Assembly: GCF_030577135.1 (NCBI RefSeq)
Contig: NZ_JAUIRR010000006.1
Location: forward strand, 24,216 to 88,215
DNA length: 64,000 nucleotides
From: Sulfurimonas sp. hsl 1-7
GTDB taxonomy: Bacteria > Campylobacterota > Campylobacteria > Campylobacterales > Sulfurimonadaceae
Direction: 5' to 3'
The position numbers and the translations under genes were made by a program. Below are positions 17,238 through 25,409 of this stretch, piece by piece. Each line of letters starts with the position of its first letter. Within the stretch, counting starts at the first letter, position 1. A model generated the notes under the pieces. The model was not told where the DNA came from, did no database searches, and saw nothing but the letters and a program-made list of their open reading frames with translations.

Positions 17238-17963
17238 ATGCAAAGAAGAGAGTTCTTCAAAGTAGTTGCAGGGGTTGGAGCTGTAATAGTAGCTCCTTCT
17301 CTCATAACTACAGACTTAAGAGCTGATGACGGAAGATTGTATAAAGCGTACAATAAAGTTCAGTTAGTTGATGGTGATGGTAATCCTATTTTAGCTTCAA
17401 AGCTTGTAGAGGAAGAGAACTATATATTTAACTATCCGTTTGTCGGTGTAAGTTCAATACTGATAGCTTTACCGGAAAAAACAGAAACAAATGTGAAGCT
17501 TAAAAGTGAAAGCGGTGAAGAGTACATTTGGAAAGGCGGTATAGGGAAGAAAGGAAATATAGTAGCGTACAGCTCTATATGTAGTCATCAGATGACACAT
17601 GTCAATAAAGCTGAATCTTTTATCTCTTACCAAAAGAGATGTCAAAAAACTATGGCTTGTCCAAGAACAGGTGTAATGGTATGTGCTTCACACCTCTCTG
17701 CATATGATGTGCATAAAGGGAGTGAGGTGATCAGCGGACCTGCTCCACAACCTCTTGCAAGTATAGTATTGGAGCATCACGACGATGATACTCTTTGGGC
17801 AGTAGGCGTTCTTGGTGCAGACAAGTTCCATGAGTTTTTCAAAGCGTTCAAGTCTGAGTTAAAAGAGCAATACGGCGGAGCTAGAAAAGCAAAGAAAAAA
17901 GTAAAAGATACTGCACAGCTTGTTGCTTTGGCAGATTTTACAAAAGATATAATTCAATACTAA
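17238..17963 (+). CDS. Tat-exported Rieske-type [2Fe-2S] protein
   Basis: 241 residues with a twin-arginine-type leader (MQRREFFKVVAGVGAVIVAP) and Rieske cluster ligands Cys115-x-His117 and Cys149-x2-His152. The two halves are separated by a long 31-residue insert containing two more cysteines (Cys135, Cys141). The layout resembles small subunits of periplasmic oxidases. AAGGAG precedes the ATG. As the immediate partner of the FCSD-like flavoprotein it may accept its electrons, replacing cytochrome c; that is inference. Confidence 0.75.
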   Translation: MQRREFFKVVAGVGAVIVAPSLITTDLRADDGRLYKAYNKVQLVDGDGNPILASKLVEEENYIFNYPFVGVSSILIALPEKTETNVKLKSESGEEYIWKGGIGKKGNIVAYSSICSHQMTHVNKAESFISYQKRCQKTMACPRTGVMVCASHLSAYDVHKGSEVISGPAPQPLASIVLEHHDDDTLWAVGVLGADKFHEFFKAFKSELKEQYGGARKAKKKVKDTAQLVALADFTKDIIQY

Positions 17964-17979
17964 AAGAATTAATACAAAG

Positions 17980-18007
17980 GTGGAGTTTTTCAATCACTCC
18001 ACTTTTT
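17980..18007 (+). terminator. Rho-independent terminator after the Rieske gene
   Basis: GTGGAGT (17980-17986) pairs perfectly with ACTCCAC (17996-18002) over a 9-nt loop, followed by TTTTT. Confidence 0.88.
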
Positions 18008-18062
18008 CTTCACACAATATTCTCACACAAATCCTTTTTATTTTACATAATGTTTTTTGGGT

Positions 18063-18068
18063 TATAAT
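18063..18068 (+). promoter_or_regulatory. -10 element of the ndh promoter
   Basis: A perfect TATAAT follows a T-rich stretch (TTTTTTGGGT), typical of Campylobacterota sigma-70 promoters that lack a clear -35. It lies 25 nt before the start codon. Confidence 0.5.
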
Positions 18069-18093
18069 TCCGCAAAATGTATAAGGAACGTAT

Positions 18094-19299
18094 GTGAAAA
18101 AAGTTGCGGTTATCGGTGCAGGGTATGGTGGTTTAAGAGCTATTGAAAATTTAGCGAACAATAAAGAGCTTTCGCTCTATCTTTTTGATGAAAACTCTTA
18201 CCATTATCTGCAAACTGAAGCATACGGTTACATCGCAGGGAGATTTGATCTGCACGATGTAGCACTTGACCTGCAAAACTGGTGTCACGGGTTTGAAAAC
18301 AGAGTACATTTCATTCAGGAAAAAGTGACATTTATAGATTCCCAAAACAATATTGTTAAAACAGACAACGAAAACTACGACTTTGACTATCTAATTATTG
18401 CAAGCGGAGCAAGAACAAACTTCTTTAAACAGATCAGCGGTTTGGATCAATACGGTTTCGGTGTAAAAAAACTGTTTCGTTCTCACGGTTTTCGAACAGC
18501 TTTTGAAAAACTGCTTTATGAGAAGCTTGTAGAGGCAAAATCGCATGGAAAAGTGATGAACCTTGCAATAGGCGGTGCAGGGCTTAGCGGTGTCGAGATC
18601 GCAGCTGAGATGGCAGACGTTGTTGCCAGACATACAAAAAGCATAGGTGCTTCTGCTCAGGAGCTGCAGATCTATCTTATTGATGCGAGTGACACAATTC
18701 TTCCTGGAATGAGTGAATACATCATTAAAAACACTCAAATAAGGCTTGAAGAGCTCGGGGTAAAAATAGTTACAAGCAGTTTCATAGACAGTGTAGATAA
18801 AGATACTATCTACTTTAAAGACGAAACACAGTTAGAGTACACGTTTATGATCTTTACGGGCGGGATAATCGCCAATACAATTGATATGGACAAAGAGGTA
18901 CAAACAAACAGAATAGGGCAGTATATCTGTGATGATACACTGCGCATACAAGAGAACATTTTTGCCATCGGGGATTGCAGCGAGCTAAAAAGTGCCGACG
19001 GAAAACTCTTGCCTCCGACTGCACAAACTGCCGAGAGAAGTGCAGAGTATGTTGCAAGATCGATTTTGAAACTGCTTGAACAAAAAGAAGTAAAACCGTT
19101 TAAAGCAAAAGTGGACGGTGTGTTTGTCGCTCTTGGAGGTTACTATGCAGTGGGTGAGTTGTTTAGTTTTATAAAAGTGAAGGGAAAATTTGCTTACATC
19201 TTGAAAAAACTGATCACGAAAAGTTACTACATCGGCTTAAAATTACGCCTTAATACAGGGTTTATGAAGCGTACATCTTTAGAGAAAGAAGAACTCTAA
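18094..19299 (+). CDS. ndh: Type II NADH:quinone oxidoreductase (NDH-2)-like protein
   Basis: A 401-residue flavoprotein of the NDH-2/sulfide:quinone reductase superfamily that would pass electrons from NAD(P)H to quinone at the inner membrane face without pumping protons. FAD motif VIGAGYGGLRAIEN at the N-terminus, NAD motif IGGAGLSGVEIAAE near 159, and FAIGDCSE near 290. The C-terminal amphipathic region fits membrane attachment. The two active cysteines of SQR are not evident, favouring NDH-2. The start is GTG 18094; the nearby ATG 18092 meets an immediate stop. It is convergent with, and overlaps by 4 nt, the small gene behind nifB. Confidence 0.8.
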   Translation: MKKVAVIGAGYGGLRAIENLANNKELSLYLFDENSYHYLQTEAYGYIAGRFDLHDVALDLQNWCHGFENRVHFIQEKVTFIDSQNNIVKTDNENYDFDYLIIASGARTNFFKQISGLDQYGFGVKKLFRSHGFRTAFEKLLYEKLVEAKSHGKVMNLAIGGAGLSGVEIAAEMADVVARHTKSIGASAQELQIYLIDASDTILPGMSEYIIKNTQIRLEELGVKIVTSSFIDSVDKDTIYFKDETQLEYTFMIFTGGIIANTIDMDKEVQTNRIGQYICDDTLRIQENIFAIGDCSELKSADGKLLPPTAQTAERSAEYVARSILKLLEQKEVKPFKAKVDGVFVALGGYYAVGELFSFIKVKGKFAYILKKLITKSYYIGLKLRLNTGFMKRTSLEKEEL

Positions 19300-19577
19300 A
19301 GATATTGAATGTTATCTGCTTTGATCTTCTCTAGTTCTACATCCTGCAACCCGTCATACGCATACAGATAACACATATTTTCAGGTTTTAGTTTTTTGGA
19401 TAAAGACCAAAAATTGATGATGTTTGTAACGATGGTTACATTTTCAGCTCGTAAAGATTTTAAAGGGAAACCTATTGCACCGTGTGAAGTTGTCACAGGG
19501 TAGAGCTCCAGCAGTTCATTGTTTATAGATATAGGACCATAGCCGTGAAGTAATACGATTGTGGGATTGTTTTTCAT
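19296..19577 (-). CDS. Unknown small protein downstream of nifB
   Basis: 93 residues, no recognised domain; it starts MKNNPTIVLLHGYGPISIN and looks alpha/beta in composition. The gene lies 24 nt after nifB on the same strand and shares its promoter. Its 3' end overlaps ndh by 4 nt. The nifB linkage suggests a nif accessory protein, but no function can be assigned. Confidence 0.6.
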   Translation of the reverse strand: MKNNPTIVLLHGYGPISINNELLELYPVTTSHGAIGFPLKSLRAENVTIVTNIINFWSLSKKLKPENMCYLYAYDGLQDVELEKIKADNIQYL

Positions 19578-19601
19578 TTTAATAGCTTTAAAGAGCAGGG
19601 G

Positions 19602-21059
19602 TTACCCTAACTCTTTCTCAGTGTTAAAAAAGTATTTTTTTGCAGCTTCGTGTACAGAGATCTCGATTGGCTCATTTGCATAACTGTCATCACAGATAAG
19701 TCCAATCTCGTTTAAGTCGTTCATTGGACACTCACCGATTTTGGCAGTAAGCAGTACGTCAACATCTTTAAGTGTTGTTTTGATCTCTTCGATTGGGTTA
19801 TAATCTTCGGCAACTTCTGCACCGGAGTATGAACTCTCGATTTTTCTATGCATTACAAACTTGATCGCTTTATCACCTGCTTCGTAGATTAAGAACTCTT
19901 GAGCAGAACCGAAGTGTTGGTTGATCATACCTTCACCCGCAGTTGTAATAGCTATGAGTTTTGTCTCACCCGTTGAGCTGAGTTGCTCTTTAGCAGCTTG
20001 CTCAATTTTGATACGTTTATTTGCTTCTTCAAGGTGACTTCTCCAGCTCTCGATCATCTCGTGTTTTTTCGTACGAGCTTCGATGTTGTACTTATCTTCA
20101 AGTGCCGTAAAAGTCATGTTCATAAATACATCCTTTGTAAACTCTTCACCTCTGTCTTCACCGATAAGTCCTACTGCGTCAGCACGACATTGACGACAGT
20201 GACTCATTAGTTTCATATCCATACCACACGCTTCTTGTGCAGCCATAGTCTCTTGGTCAGTCGCACTAGGTACGCCGTCAAGACCAAATTTTGTACCAAA
20301 CTCAGGAGAAGATAGTAGAGGCATAATGTTATGTAAAAATACATTCATCTCTTTAAGTTTTTTAGCAACGTTTGGAAGATCTTTATCGTTCACTCCTGGA
20401 ATTAAAACAGAGTTTGCTTTTACCAAAATACCGCGCTCAGTAAGCATACGGATACCTTCAAGCTGTTTCTCTAAAAGAAGTTTTGCACCTTCTGCACCCC
20501 AGATTTTTTTGTGTTCCCAGTGTACCCATGGATAGATCTGGCTTCCGATCTCACCTGTTGGATCTACAGTATTGATCGTTACAGTTACGTGGTCAACATT
20601 GTATTTTTCGATCTCGTCGATGTAGTCAGGTAGACGAAGACCGTTAGTTGAAAGACATAGTTTCAAATCAGGTGCTTTTTCTTGAAGCATTCTAAAAGTA
20701 TCAAATGTCTTTTTAGGGTTTGCCAGAGCATCACCCGGTCCTGCAACACCTACAACTGAAAGTTGCTGAATGTCACCACCGACGTAAAGTACTTTTTTTA
20801 CAGCCTCTTCAGGTGTGAGTTTAGAACTTGTAACTCCCGGACGAGATTCGTTTGAACAGTCGTATTTTCTGTTACAGTAGTTACATTGAATATTACATGC
20901 CGGAGCCACTGCCACGTGAATCCTTGCGTAATGTTGGTGAGCTCCCTCACTATAACACGGGTGATTATTGATCTTTTCTTGGATAGCCATAGCCTCGGGA
21001 TTGTTTGGATCAAATCCCATATCTGGTGACGTACCGCATCCTCCAGTTGAACAACTCAT
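19602..21059 (-). CDS. nifB: FeMo-cofactor biosynthesis radical SAM protein NifB
   Basis: A 485-residue radical SAM enzyme that fuses [4Fe-4S] clusters with a carbide carbon to make NifB-co, precursor of FeMo-co. The CxxxCxxC motif is Cys55, Cys59, Cys62 (PACNIQCNYCN), preceded by the NifB HPCYSEGAHQHYARIH segment. Further cysteines lie in HCRQCRADAVG. From about 370 there is a C-terminal NifX/NafY-like domain (INQHFGSAQEFLIYEAG), so this is the two-domain form. A sigma-54-like promoter lies just upstream, abutting the stop codon of the GGDEF gene. Confidence 0.97.
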   Translation of the reverse strand: MSCSTGGCGTSPDMGFDPNNPEAMAIQEKINNHPCYSEGAHQHYARIHVAVAPACNIQCNYCNRKYDCSNESRPGVTSSKLTPEEAVKKVLYVGGDIQQLSVVGVAGPGDALANPKKTFDTFRMLQEKAPDLKLCLSTNGLRLPDYIDEIEKYNVDHVTVTINTVDPTGEIGSQIYPWVHWEHKKIWGAEGAKLLLEKQLEGIRMLTERGILVKANSVLIPGVNDKDLPNVAKKLKEMNVFLHNIMPLLSSPEFGTKFGLDGVPSATDQETMAAQEACGMDMKLMSHCRQCRADAVGLIGEDRGEEFTKDVFMNMTFTALEDKYNIEARTKKHEMIESWRSHLEEANKRIKIEQAAKEQLSSTGETKLIAITTAGEGMINQHFGSAQEFLIYEAGDKAIKFVMHRKIESSYSGAEVAEDYNPIEEIKTTLKDVDVLLTAKIGECPMNDLNEIGLICDDSYANEPIEISVHEAAKKYFFNTEKELG

Positions 21060-21095
21060 GAAAACTCCTTTGCCGTTTGTTTATTAGGCTTATAG

Positions 21096-21113
21096 TTTCA
21101 AAAACTGTTCCTT
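21096..21113 (-). promoter_or_regulatory. Candidate sigma-54 promoter of nifB
   Basis: On the minus strand, GG (21111-21110), ten bases, then GA (21099-21098): AAGGAACAGTTTTTGAAA. The -24 GG touches the TAA stop (21112-21114) of the upstream diguanylate cyclase gene. The predicted start is about 28 nt before the nifB ATG. Confidence 0.62.
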
Positions 21114-23007
21114 AAGAGCTTTTTTCTACTCTGTTTTTACCGTTTTCTTTTGCTTTGTATAAAGCCAAATCTGCATCTTTAAAAATACTCATAGGATGTT
21201 TTTCATCGCTAGGAGCGGCTACACCGAAGCTGCACGTAACTTGTCCGACACCTTCAATTTTATGTTCTGCAATTGTTTTACAAATATGCTCTGCTTTTTC
21301 ATATGCGACATCAAGTGTTGTTCTTCTCATTAAAATTACAAACTCTTCACCGCCCCAACGTGCAAAAATGTCACTCTCTCTGACATTTTTTTCCACAAGC
21401 TTCACAAGTTTCTTAAGTACCGTGTCTCCAACATCATGTCCAAAAGTATCATTGATCTTTTTAAAGTTGTCTATATCAAACAAAATCAAACTCATCGGTG
21501 TTTTGTAGCGGCGGTAAGAGTTAAATTCACGTTTATAGAGATCATCAAACATCTGTCTGTTGTAAATTTTAGTTAAATAGTCATGCGTTGCAATATTGTA
21601 AAACTTCTCTTTCTCTTTGATCGCCTTATTGCGTTTGGTAATGTCTTGAATGAAAGCAACAAATTTGTCACTCTTGCCAATGTGCATCAACTGCAGTTGA
21701 ATCTCAACGTCGTACAACGTGCCGTCTTTTCTTCTATGTTTTGTTTCAAAATAGATCTGTTCAAGCTCTTTTTTCAAAAGAGGTTTAATGATCTGGGCAA
21801 AGAGATCGGCATCAAACTTTGGTTTTATATCCAGAGGAGTCATCTCTAAAAACTCTTCACAGCTGTAGCCGCTGTTTTCGATAGCACTGCTATTAACGTA
21901 GCTAAATTTCAGTGTTTGGGGATCAAAAATGTAGATCTCGTTGAGTGAGTTTTTAATAATCTCTTCAAACCCTTTTGCCCGTTTATAACTTTTTTGCAGT
22001 GGAGTAAGTACACTTACTTTTAATATCTTCATAATTATTAGATATCCAATAATAGTAATTGCAAGCGATGTAAATATGCTCCATAACATAATGTCGTAGC
22101 GGATATTTGTATAATGCTCTTTGAGTTCACTTTCGTCAAGTTCTGAGATAAGTGCCCAGTGGATAGTATCTATAATAAAAGGCTTGTAAACAGAGAGTAC
22201 ATCGATATCCCTGTAATCTTTAATAATGTTATGAGAACTGTTCCCTGCTAAAGCATCTTTTACAGCCTTAGTGTCTATTTTATATTTTTGAGGTTGTAAA
22301 AAAGAATTTTTTATATTGAATGCTTTTTTGAGATAGGAACTGCTTCTTAAAAGATGATCGGAACCTACAAGGTAACTCTCAGCTGTTTTTTCCATACCAG
22401 CCCGAAAGTATATAATCTCATCAATTACATTTACAGGCATCACCAAAACCAGAATATTTAAAAGTTGTTCATCCTCTTTTACGGGAGTCCCAAGAAGAAG
22501 ATAAGGGGTCTGTGTATTTAAAACAGAAAACTCTGTATCTGCAATATGGGTCTTATGTGTTTGTAAAACATTTTTGTAAAGTGCTGTAACATTTGAGTTT
22601 TGAAAAGTTGGTGAAGTGATCTTTTGACCAATAAGTTTACTGTTTTTAGCACTAAACATTATTTTTGAGTTGTTTGGATCGAGCAGTAAAAGATCGCTGT
22701 ATTCATACTCATTTAAAAAGACTGAAATATAAGAAGTATCCTTAATGGTGTTTTTGGATATCTCTAAAATATCATTGTTATGTGCAAGAGTGTTAATATC
22801 TTGAAGTCTGTGTTTAAAGAAAAGTTTGAGTTTATGCTCTTTTATATTGTTTATCGCTTCAAGGTTCTTAAATGCTAGAGTATAGGAAAGCTGCTCATTT
22901 TTGTCGGCGTAAATGTAAGCCGTTATTCCCACCGTAATATTTACAAGTACTAGAAAGGTAAGAGGTAAAATGATTTTAGGATTTAAAAAAAGTTTTTGAA
23001 TGTTCAT
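21112..23007 (-). CDS. Membrane sensor diguanylate cyclase (Cache-PAS-GGDEF)
   Basis: 631 residues, predicted to make c-di-GMP. Transmembrane helices lie at about 13-33 and 305-328 and bracket a periplasmic Cache-type sensor. A PAS domain follows (about 345-460), then the GGDEF domain (about 465-630) with an intact GGEEF active site near 552 (FARWGGEEFVILM). An RxxD inhibitory site was not clearly identified. It sits between the nifB promoter and the ferredoxin-nifX operon on the same strand but has its own 100-nt upstream gap; a nif role is not implied. Confidence 0.9.
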   Translation of the reverse strand: MNIQKLFLNPKIILPLTFLVLVNITVGITAYIYADKNEQLSYTLAFKNLEAINNIKEHKLKLFFKHRLQDINTLAHNNDILEISKNTIKDTSYISVFLNEYEYSDLLLLDPNNSKIMFSAKNSKLIGQKITSPTFQNSNVTALYKNVLQTHKTHIADTEFSVLNTQTPYLLLGTPVKEDEQLLNILVLVMPVNVIDEIIYFRAGMEKTAESYLVGSDHLLRSSSYLKKAFNIKNSFLQPQKYKIDTKAVKDALAGNSSHNIIKDYRDIDVLSVYKPFIIDTIHWALISELDESELKEHYTNIRYDIMLWSIFTSLAITIIGYLIIMKILKVSVLTPLQKSYKRAKGFEEIIKNSLNEIYIFDPQTLKFSYVNSSAIENSGYSCEEFLEMTPLDIKPKFDADLFAQIIKPLLKKELEQIYFETKHRRKDGTLYDVEIQLQLMHIGKSDKFVAFIQDITKRNKAIKEKEKFYNIATHDYLTKIYNRQMFDDLYKREFNSYRRYKTPMSLILFDIDNFKKINDTFGHDVGDTVLKKLVKLVEKNVRESDIFARWGGEEFVILMRRTTLDVAYEKAEHICKTIAEHKIEGVGQVTCSFGVAAPSDEKHPMSIFKDADLALYKAKENGKNRVEKSS

Positions 23008-23048
23008 AGAAACCCCTTGTTTGCCAAGTATAGCAAATTAGAGTTTAC

Positions 23049-23084
23049 AAAAACTTATAGGACTCAAGTTGAATTGAATCCTAT
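23049..23084 (-). terminator. Terminator after the ferredoxin-nifX-like operon
   Basis: On the minus strand, arms 23084-23074 and 23067-23057 pair over 11 bp with one mismatch and a 6-nt loop; five T follow three bases later (23053-23049). A second perfect 9-bp hairpin (23091-23112, loop of four bases) overlaps the nifX-like stop codon. Confidence 0.65.
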
Positions 23085-23107
23085 ATGGTTTTTAAAACTG
23101 CGAAGTT

Positions 23108-23503
23108 TTAAAGAGTAAAGCTTCCCGCTACCTCTTTTAGAATAGCATTGGCATCATTAGAGTTACCTGCATATTTTACAATTGAAACACCGTGGTTTTT
23201 CATAGTGTTTGCAGTGTTTTTACAAGCACGACTAAGTACAATGTAGTCACATTCGTCTAACACTACACCCATTTTGTCATGTTGTGCAATATGTTCTGCA
23301 TCATCGTGATCGTGTGAACATACATGATCTTCATCATCGTGTTCATGATCAAGGTCGGTACGAGGATTGTTTTTGATCTCATCTAAAGTAAATGAGCGAA
23401 ACATTCCCCCGCCTTGCATTGTAAAAATGGCAAACTTGGGAGTGTGCCCTGCATTGCCGAAAAAAGTTAGTGATTCATCTTTAACTGGGATAGCGATTTT
23501 CAT
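23108..23503 (-). CDS. NifX/NafY-like cofactor-binding protein with His/Asp-rich insert
   Basis: 131 residues of the dinitrogenase iron-molybdenum cofactor-binding family (NifX/NafY/NifB C-terminal domain): N-terminal MKIAIPVKDESLTFFGNAGHTPKF and C-terminal CDYIVLSRACKNTANTMKNHG match that fold. Between them, residues 50-77 form an insert with seven His (53, 55, 60, 64, 66, 71, 75) and many Asp/Glu plus Cys62, a likely metal-binding loop. It ends the operon of two nif ferredoxins. Carrier of NifB-co or an iron/molybdenum species is the expected role; true NifX is not certain. Confidence 0.75.
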   Translation of the reverse strand: MKIAIPVKDESLTFFGNAGHTPKFAIFTMQGGGMFRSFTLDEIKNNPRTDLDHEHDDEDHVCSHDHDDAEHIAQHDKMGVVLDECDYIVLSRACKNTANTMKNHGVSIVKYAGNSNDANAILKEVAGSFTL

Positions 23504-23597
23504 TATATGTACCTTGATTTTTTGATTTTAACTTAAATATTGTAGCACTATATTTGTTTAGAAATTCTTTATAAAAAGAGGCGGAAAAACCCTCTTT

Positions 23598-23978
23598 TTA
23601 TACCTCTACAGCCATTGACTCCGCTCTTTGAGTCAAGCTAATAGAATCACGGAATGGTCTAGGCTGATTTGCCGGAGACAACACCCCTTTTTTCTTATGC
23701 GTTCTGATCGAGTACTTTCCATTTTCTTGACCTTGGATATAGTACTCGTCATAGTCTGGAATATAAGGCATATCCCAAACTATACACCCCTCTGTCGGAC
23801 AAACATCGGCACATTTTGGTACAGTAGTGTCAACACACTCTATACACTTTTCAGGTTTTACATATGTGTATTCACCATCTGTAAGAGGAGACTCGTCTGC
23901 ACTTACTATAGCAGTTGCAGGACACTCCTCTATACAAGCATCACAGTTGATACACAGATCGGTTATATATACAGACAT
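23598..23978 (-). CDS. 2[4Fe-4S] ferredoxin, second of a tandem pair
   Basis: 126 residues. Two cluster motifs lie in the first 65 residues: CINCDACIEECP and CIECVDTTVPKCADVCP, the second with the long spacing typical of nif-type (FdxN/Alvin) ferredoxins. A 60-residue C-terminal tail (WDMPYIPDYDEYY, RTHKKKGVL) is shared with the upstream paralogue. It starts immediately after that gene's stop. The likely job is low-potential electron supply to NifB or NifH. Confidence 0.88.
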   Translation of the reverse strand: MSVYITDLCINCDACIEECPATAIVSADESPLTDGEYTYVKPEKCIECVDTTVPKCADVCPTEGCIVWDMPYIPDYDEYYIQGQENGKYSIRTHKKKGVLSPANQPRPFRDSISLTQRAESMAVEV

Positions 23979-24368
23979 TTATGCCCAGCGACCGATATTT
24001 GCATTTGATTCTCTATCGCTCATTGAAACATCAGAGATAAAAGGTTGCTCTTTTTGTTCAGGAAGCATAAGCCCTTTTTTCTTGTGTACGCGAATGTTGT
24101 ATGTTCCGGCATCCTGACCAGCTTGCCAATAGTCGTTATACTCTTTAGTATAAGGCATATCCCAAACGATCGCACCTTCAGTAGGACACGCTTCAACACA
24201 ACGCGGTGTATCTGCATGACCCACACACTCTACACAGCTCTCAGGTTTTACATAGAAGTAAGAATCTTGAGGATTTTTTTCATTGTTTTCATCTAAAATT
24301 GCTGCAACCGGGCACTCCGGTGCACAAGCGTCACATGAGATACACTCATCTGTAATCATAACTGCCAT
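23979..24368 (-). CDS. 2[4Fe-4S] ferredoxin, first of a tandem pair
   Basis: 129 residues with motifs CISCDACAPECP and CVECVGHADTPRCVEACP and the same tail as its neighbour (WDMPYTKEYNDYW, RVHKKKGLM). The two are clear tandem duplicates, diverged by about half of their residues. The gene heads the ferredoxin-ferredoxin-nifX-like operon behind a sigma-54-like promoter, consistent with nitrogen-fixation-specific electron transfer. Confidence 0.88.
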   Translation of the reverse strand: MAVMITDECISCDACAPECPVAAILDENNEKNPQDSYFYVKPESCVECVGHADTPRCVEACPTEGAIVWDMPYTKEYNDYWQAGQDAGTYNIRVHKKKGLMLPEQKEQPFISDVSMSDRESNANIGRWA

Positions 24369-24401
24369 AATAGCTCCTTTAATAATAATTGCAATTAACC
24401 T

Positions 24402-24419
24402 ATACAGATAGTGTTCCTT
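24402..24419 (-). promoter_or_regulatory. Candidate sigma-54 promoter of the nif ferredoxin operon
   Basis: On the minus strand, GG (24417-24416), ten bases, then GT (24405-24404): AAGGAACACTATCTGTAT. The AAGGAACAC part is identical to the nifV element. The predicted start lies about 25 nt before the ferredoxin ATG. Confidence 0.55.
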
Positions 24420-24422
24420 CTA

Positions 24423-24440
24423 AGGGTATGCTACTTGTAT
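24423..24440 (+). promoter_or_regulatory. Candidate sigma-54 promoter of the Tpx-like/ankyrin/MoxR operon
   Basis: GG at 24425-24426, ten bases, then GT at 24437-24438 (GGTATGCTACTTGTAT). The -12 part TTGTA equals that of the element at 32.53 kb. It lies back to back with the ferredoxin promoter, only 8 bp apart, and about 34 nt before the TTG start. Confidence 0.42.
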
Positions 24441-24471
24441 ATCTATATAAAATAATATTTGGAGGGGTATT

Positions 24472-24969
24472 TTGGAAGTTGTTGTAAACGGTAGAAAGTT
24501 AGAGCTACAAAAAAAAGAGCGTCTTGTCGGGGGCGAGGCTCCTGCTGCTAGAGTAAAAATGAACAGCGGTGAGACAAAAGTGATCGGGATGATGGCTGAC
24601 AAGGTGCAGTGTATGATCACACTTAGCAATAGTTATGATCTAAACGGCTCGCTTTTAGAGGTGATAGAGAAACATAAAGAAAAAGCAAACATCTATGTGA
24701 TCAGCTCTTCGGAACTTGAAAATAGTTACGATGAAGATATGTGTTCATACGATTTTAAAGATTTTTCACTCAAATACGGTGTAAACATAGATGACAGCAC
24801 TTGTGCAAAATCTATATTTATCATTGACAAAGAGGGGGAGATAATTTACAAAGAGGTGTTAGATGACCTTGTAAGTGAATTTAATCTGGAGCTCTTGGAT
24901 AGTGAACTTGATCGTGCGATAAAGTTCAAGAAAAAAGGGCATACGCACGAGAATTGGATGGGTGTGTAA
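24472..24969 (+). CDS. Second cysteine-less Tpx-like protein
   Basis: 165 residues from a TTG start supported by a strong GGAGGGG ribosome binding site at 24461-24467. The N-terminal hairpin (VVVNGRKLELQKKERLVGGEAP) and the C-terminal KSIFIIDKEGEIIYKEVLDD strand pair follow the Tpx peroxiredoxin pattern. The active-site region reads TLSNSYDLNGS with no peroxidatic cysteine. It resembles the protein after nifA in layout. It heads the operon with ankyrin, GNAT, MoxR and VWA genes divergent from the nif ferredoxins. Non-enzymatic or altered function is inferred. Confidence 0.62.
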   Translation: MEVVVNGRKLELQKKERLVGGEAPAARVKMNSGETKVIGMMADKVQCMITLSNSYDLNGSLLEVIEKHKEKANIYVISSSELENSYDEDMCSYDFKDFSLKYGVNIDDSTCAKSIFIIDKEGEIIYKEVLDDLVSEFNLELLDSELDRAIKFKKKGHTHENWMGV

Positions 24970-25409
24970 TGTTAAGCGAAAAAACAATTGAGTGGATGGT
25001 TGAAAACGATTACGATCCAAAAATGATAGACAAGGTCGGTAAACACGGTAACTCAGCACTTATGAAAGCGGTTCGTGAAGCAAAAAGTGAGATCGCATCT
25101 GAGTTCATAAAAGCGGGAGCTGCGTTAGAGGTGCGAAACGTTGACGGCAATACGGCACTTTGGAATGCCTGTTTCGGGCAGGACTACAAATGTGTAGAGT
25201 TGTTGGTAAAAGCGGGCATAGAGCTTGACAGCACAAACGACAACGGTGTAACTGCCCTTATGTACAGTGCAAGTGCAGGGAAGTTAGATATGGTAAAACT
25301 CTTGTTGGAGTACGGTGCAAAAACAGAGATAGAAAATCTTGATGGATTTAAGGCAATAGATTTGGCGGCTACACCTTCAATCTACAAGGCTCTTAAAAAT
25401 GGTCTATAA
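24969..25409 (+). CDS. Ankyrin-repeat protein
   Basis: 146 residues with three to four ankyrin repeats (HGNSALMKAVREAKSEIASE, then DGNTALWNACFGQDYKCVEL, NGVTALMYSASAGKLDMVKL), a protein-binding scaffold, no signal peptide. Start ATG 24969 overlaps the previous stop (TAATG), preferred over 24954. It also overlaps the GNAT gene by 11 nt. It is presumably cytoplasmic. Confidence 0.85.
   Translation: MLSEKTIEWMVENDYDPKMIDKVGKHGNSALMKAVREAKSEIASEFIKAGAALEVRNVDGNTALWNACFGQDYKCVELLVKAGIELDSTNDNGVTALMYSASAGKLDMVKLLLEYGAKTEIENLDGFKAIDLAATPSIYKALKNGL

Noticed and set aside
23091..23112. Perfect 9-bp hairpin at the end of the NifX-like gene as terminator
   Set aside because: No T-run follows on the minus strand; the neighbouring hairpin at 23057-23084 with five T is the better candidate.
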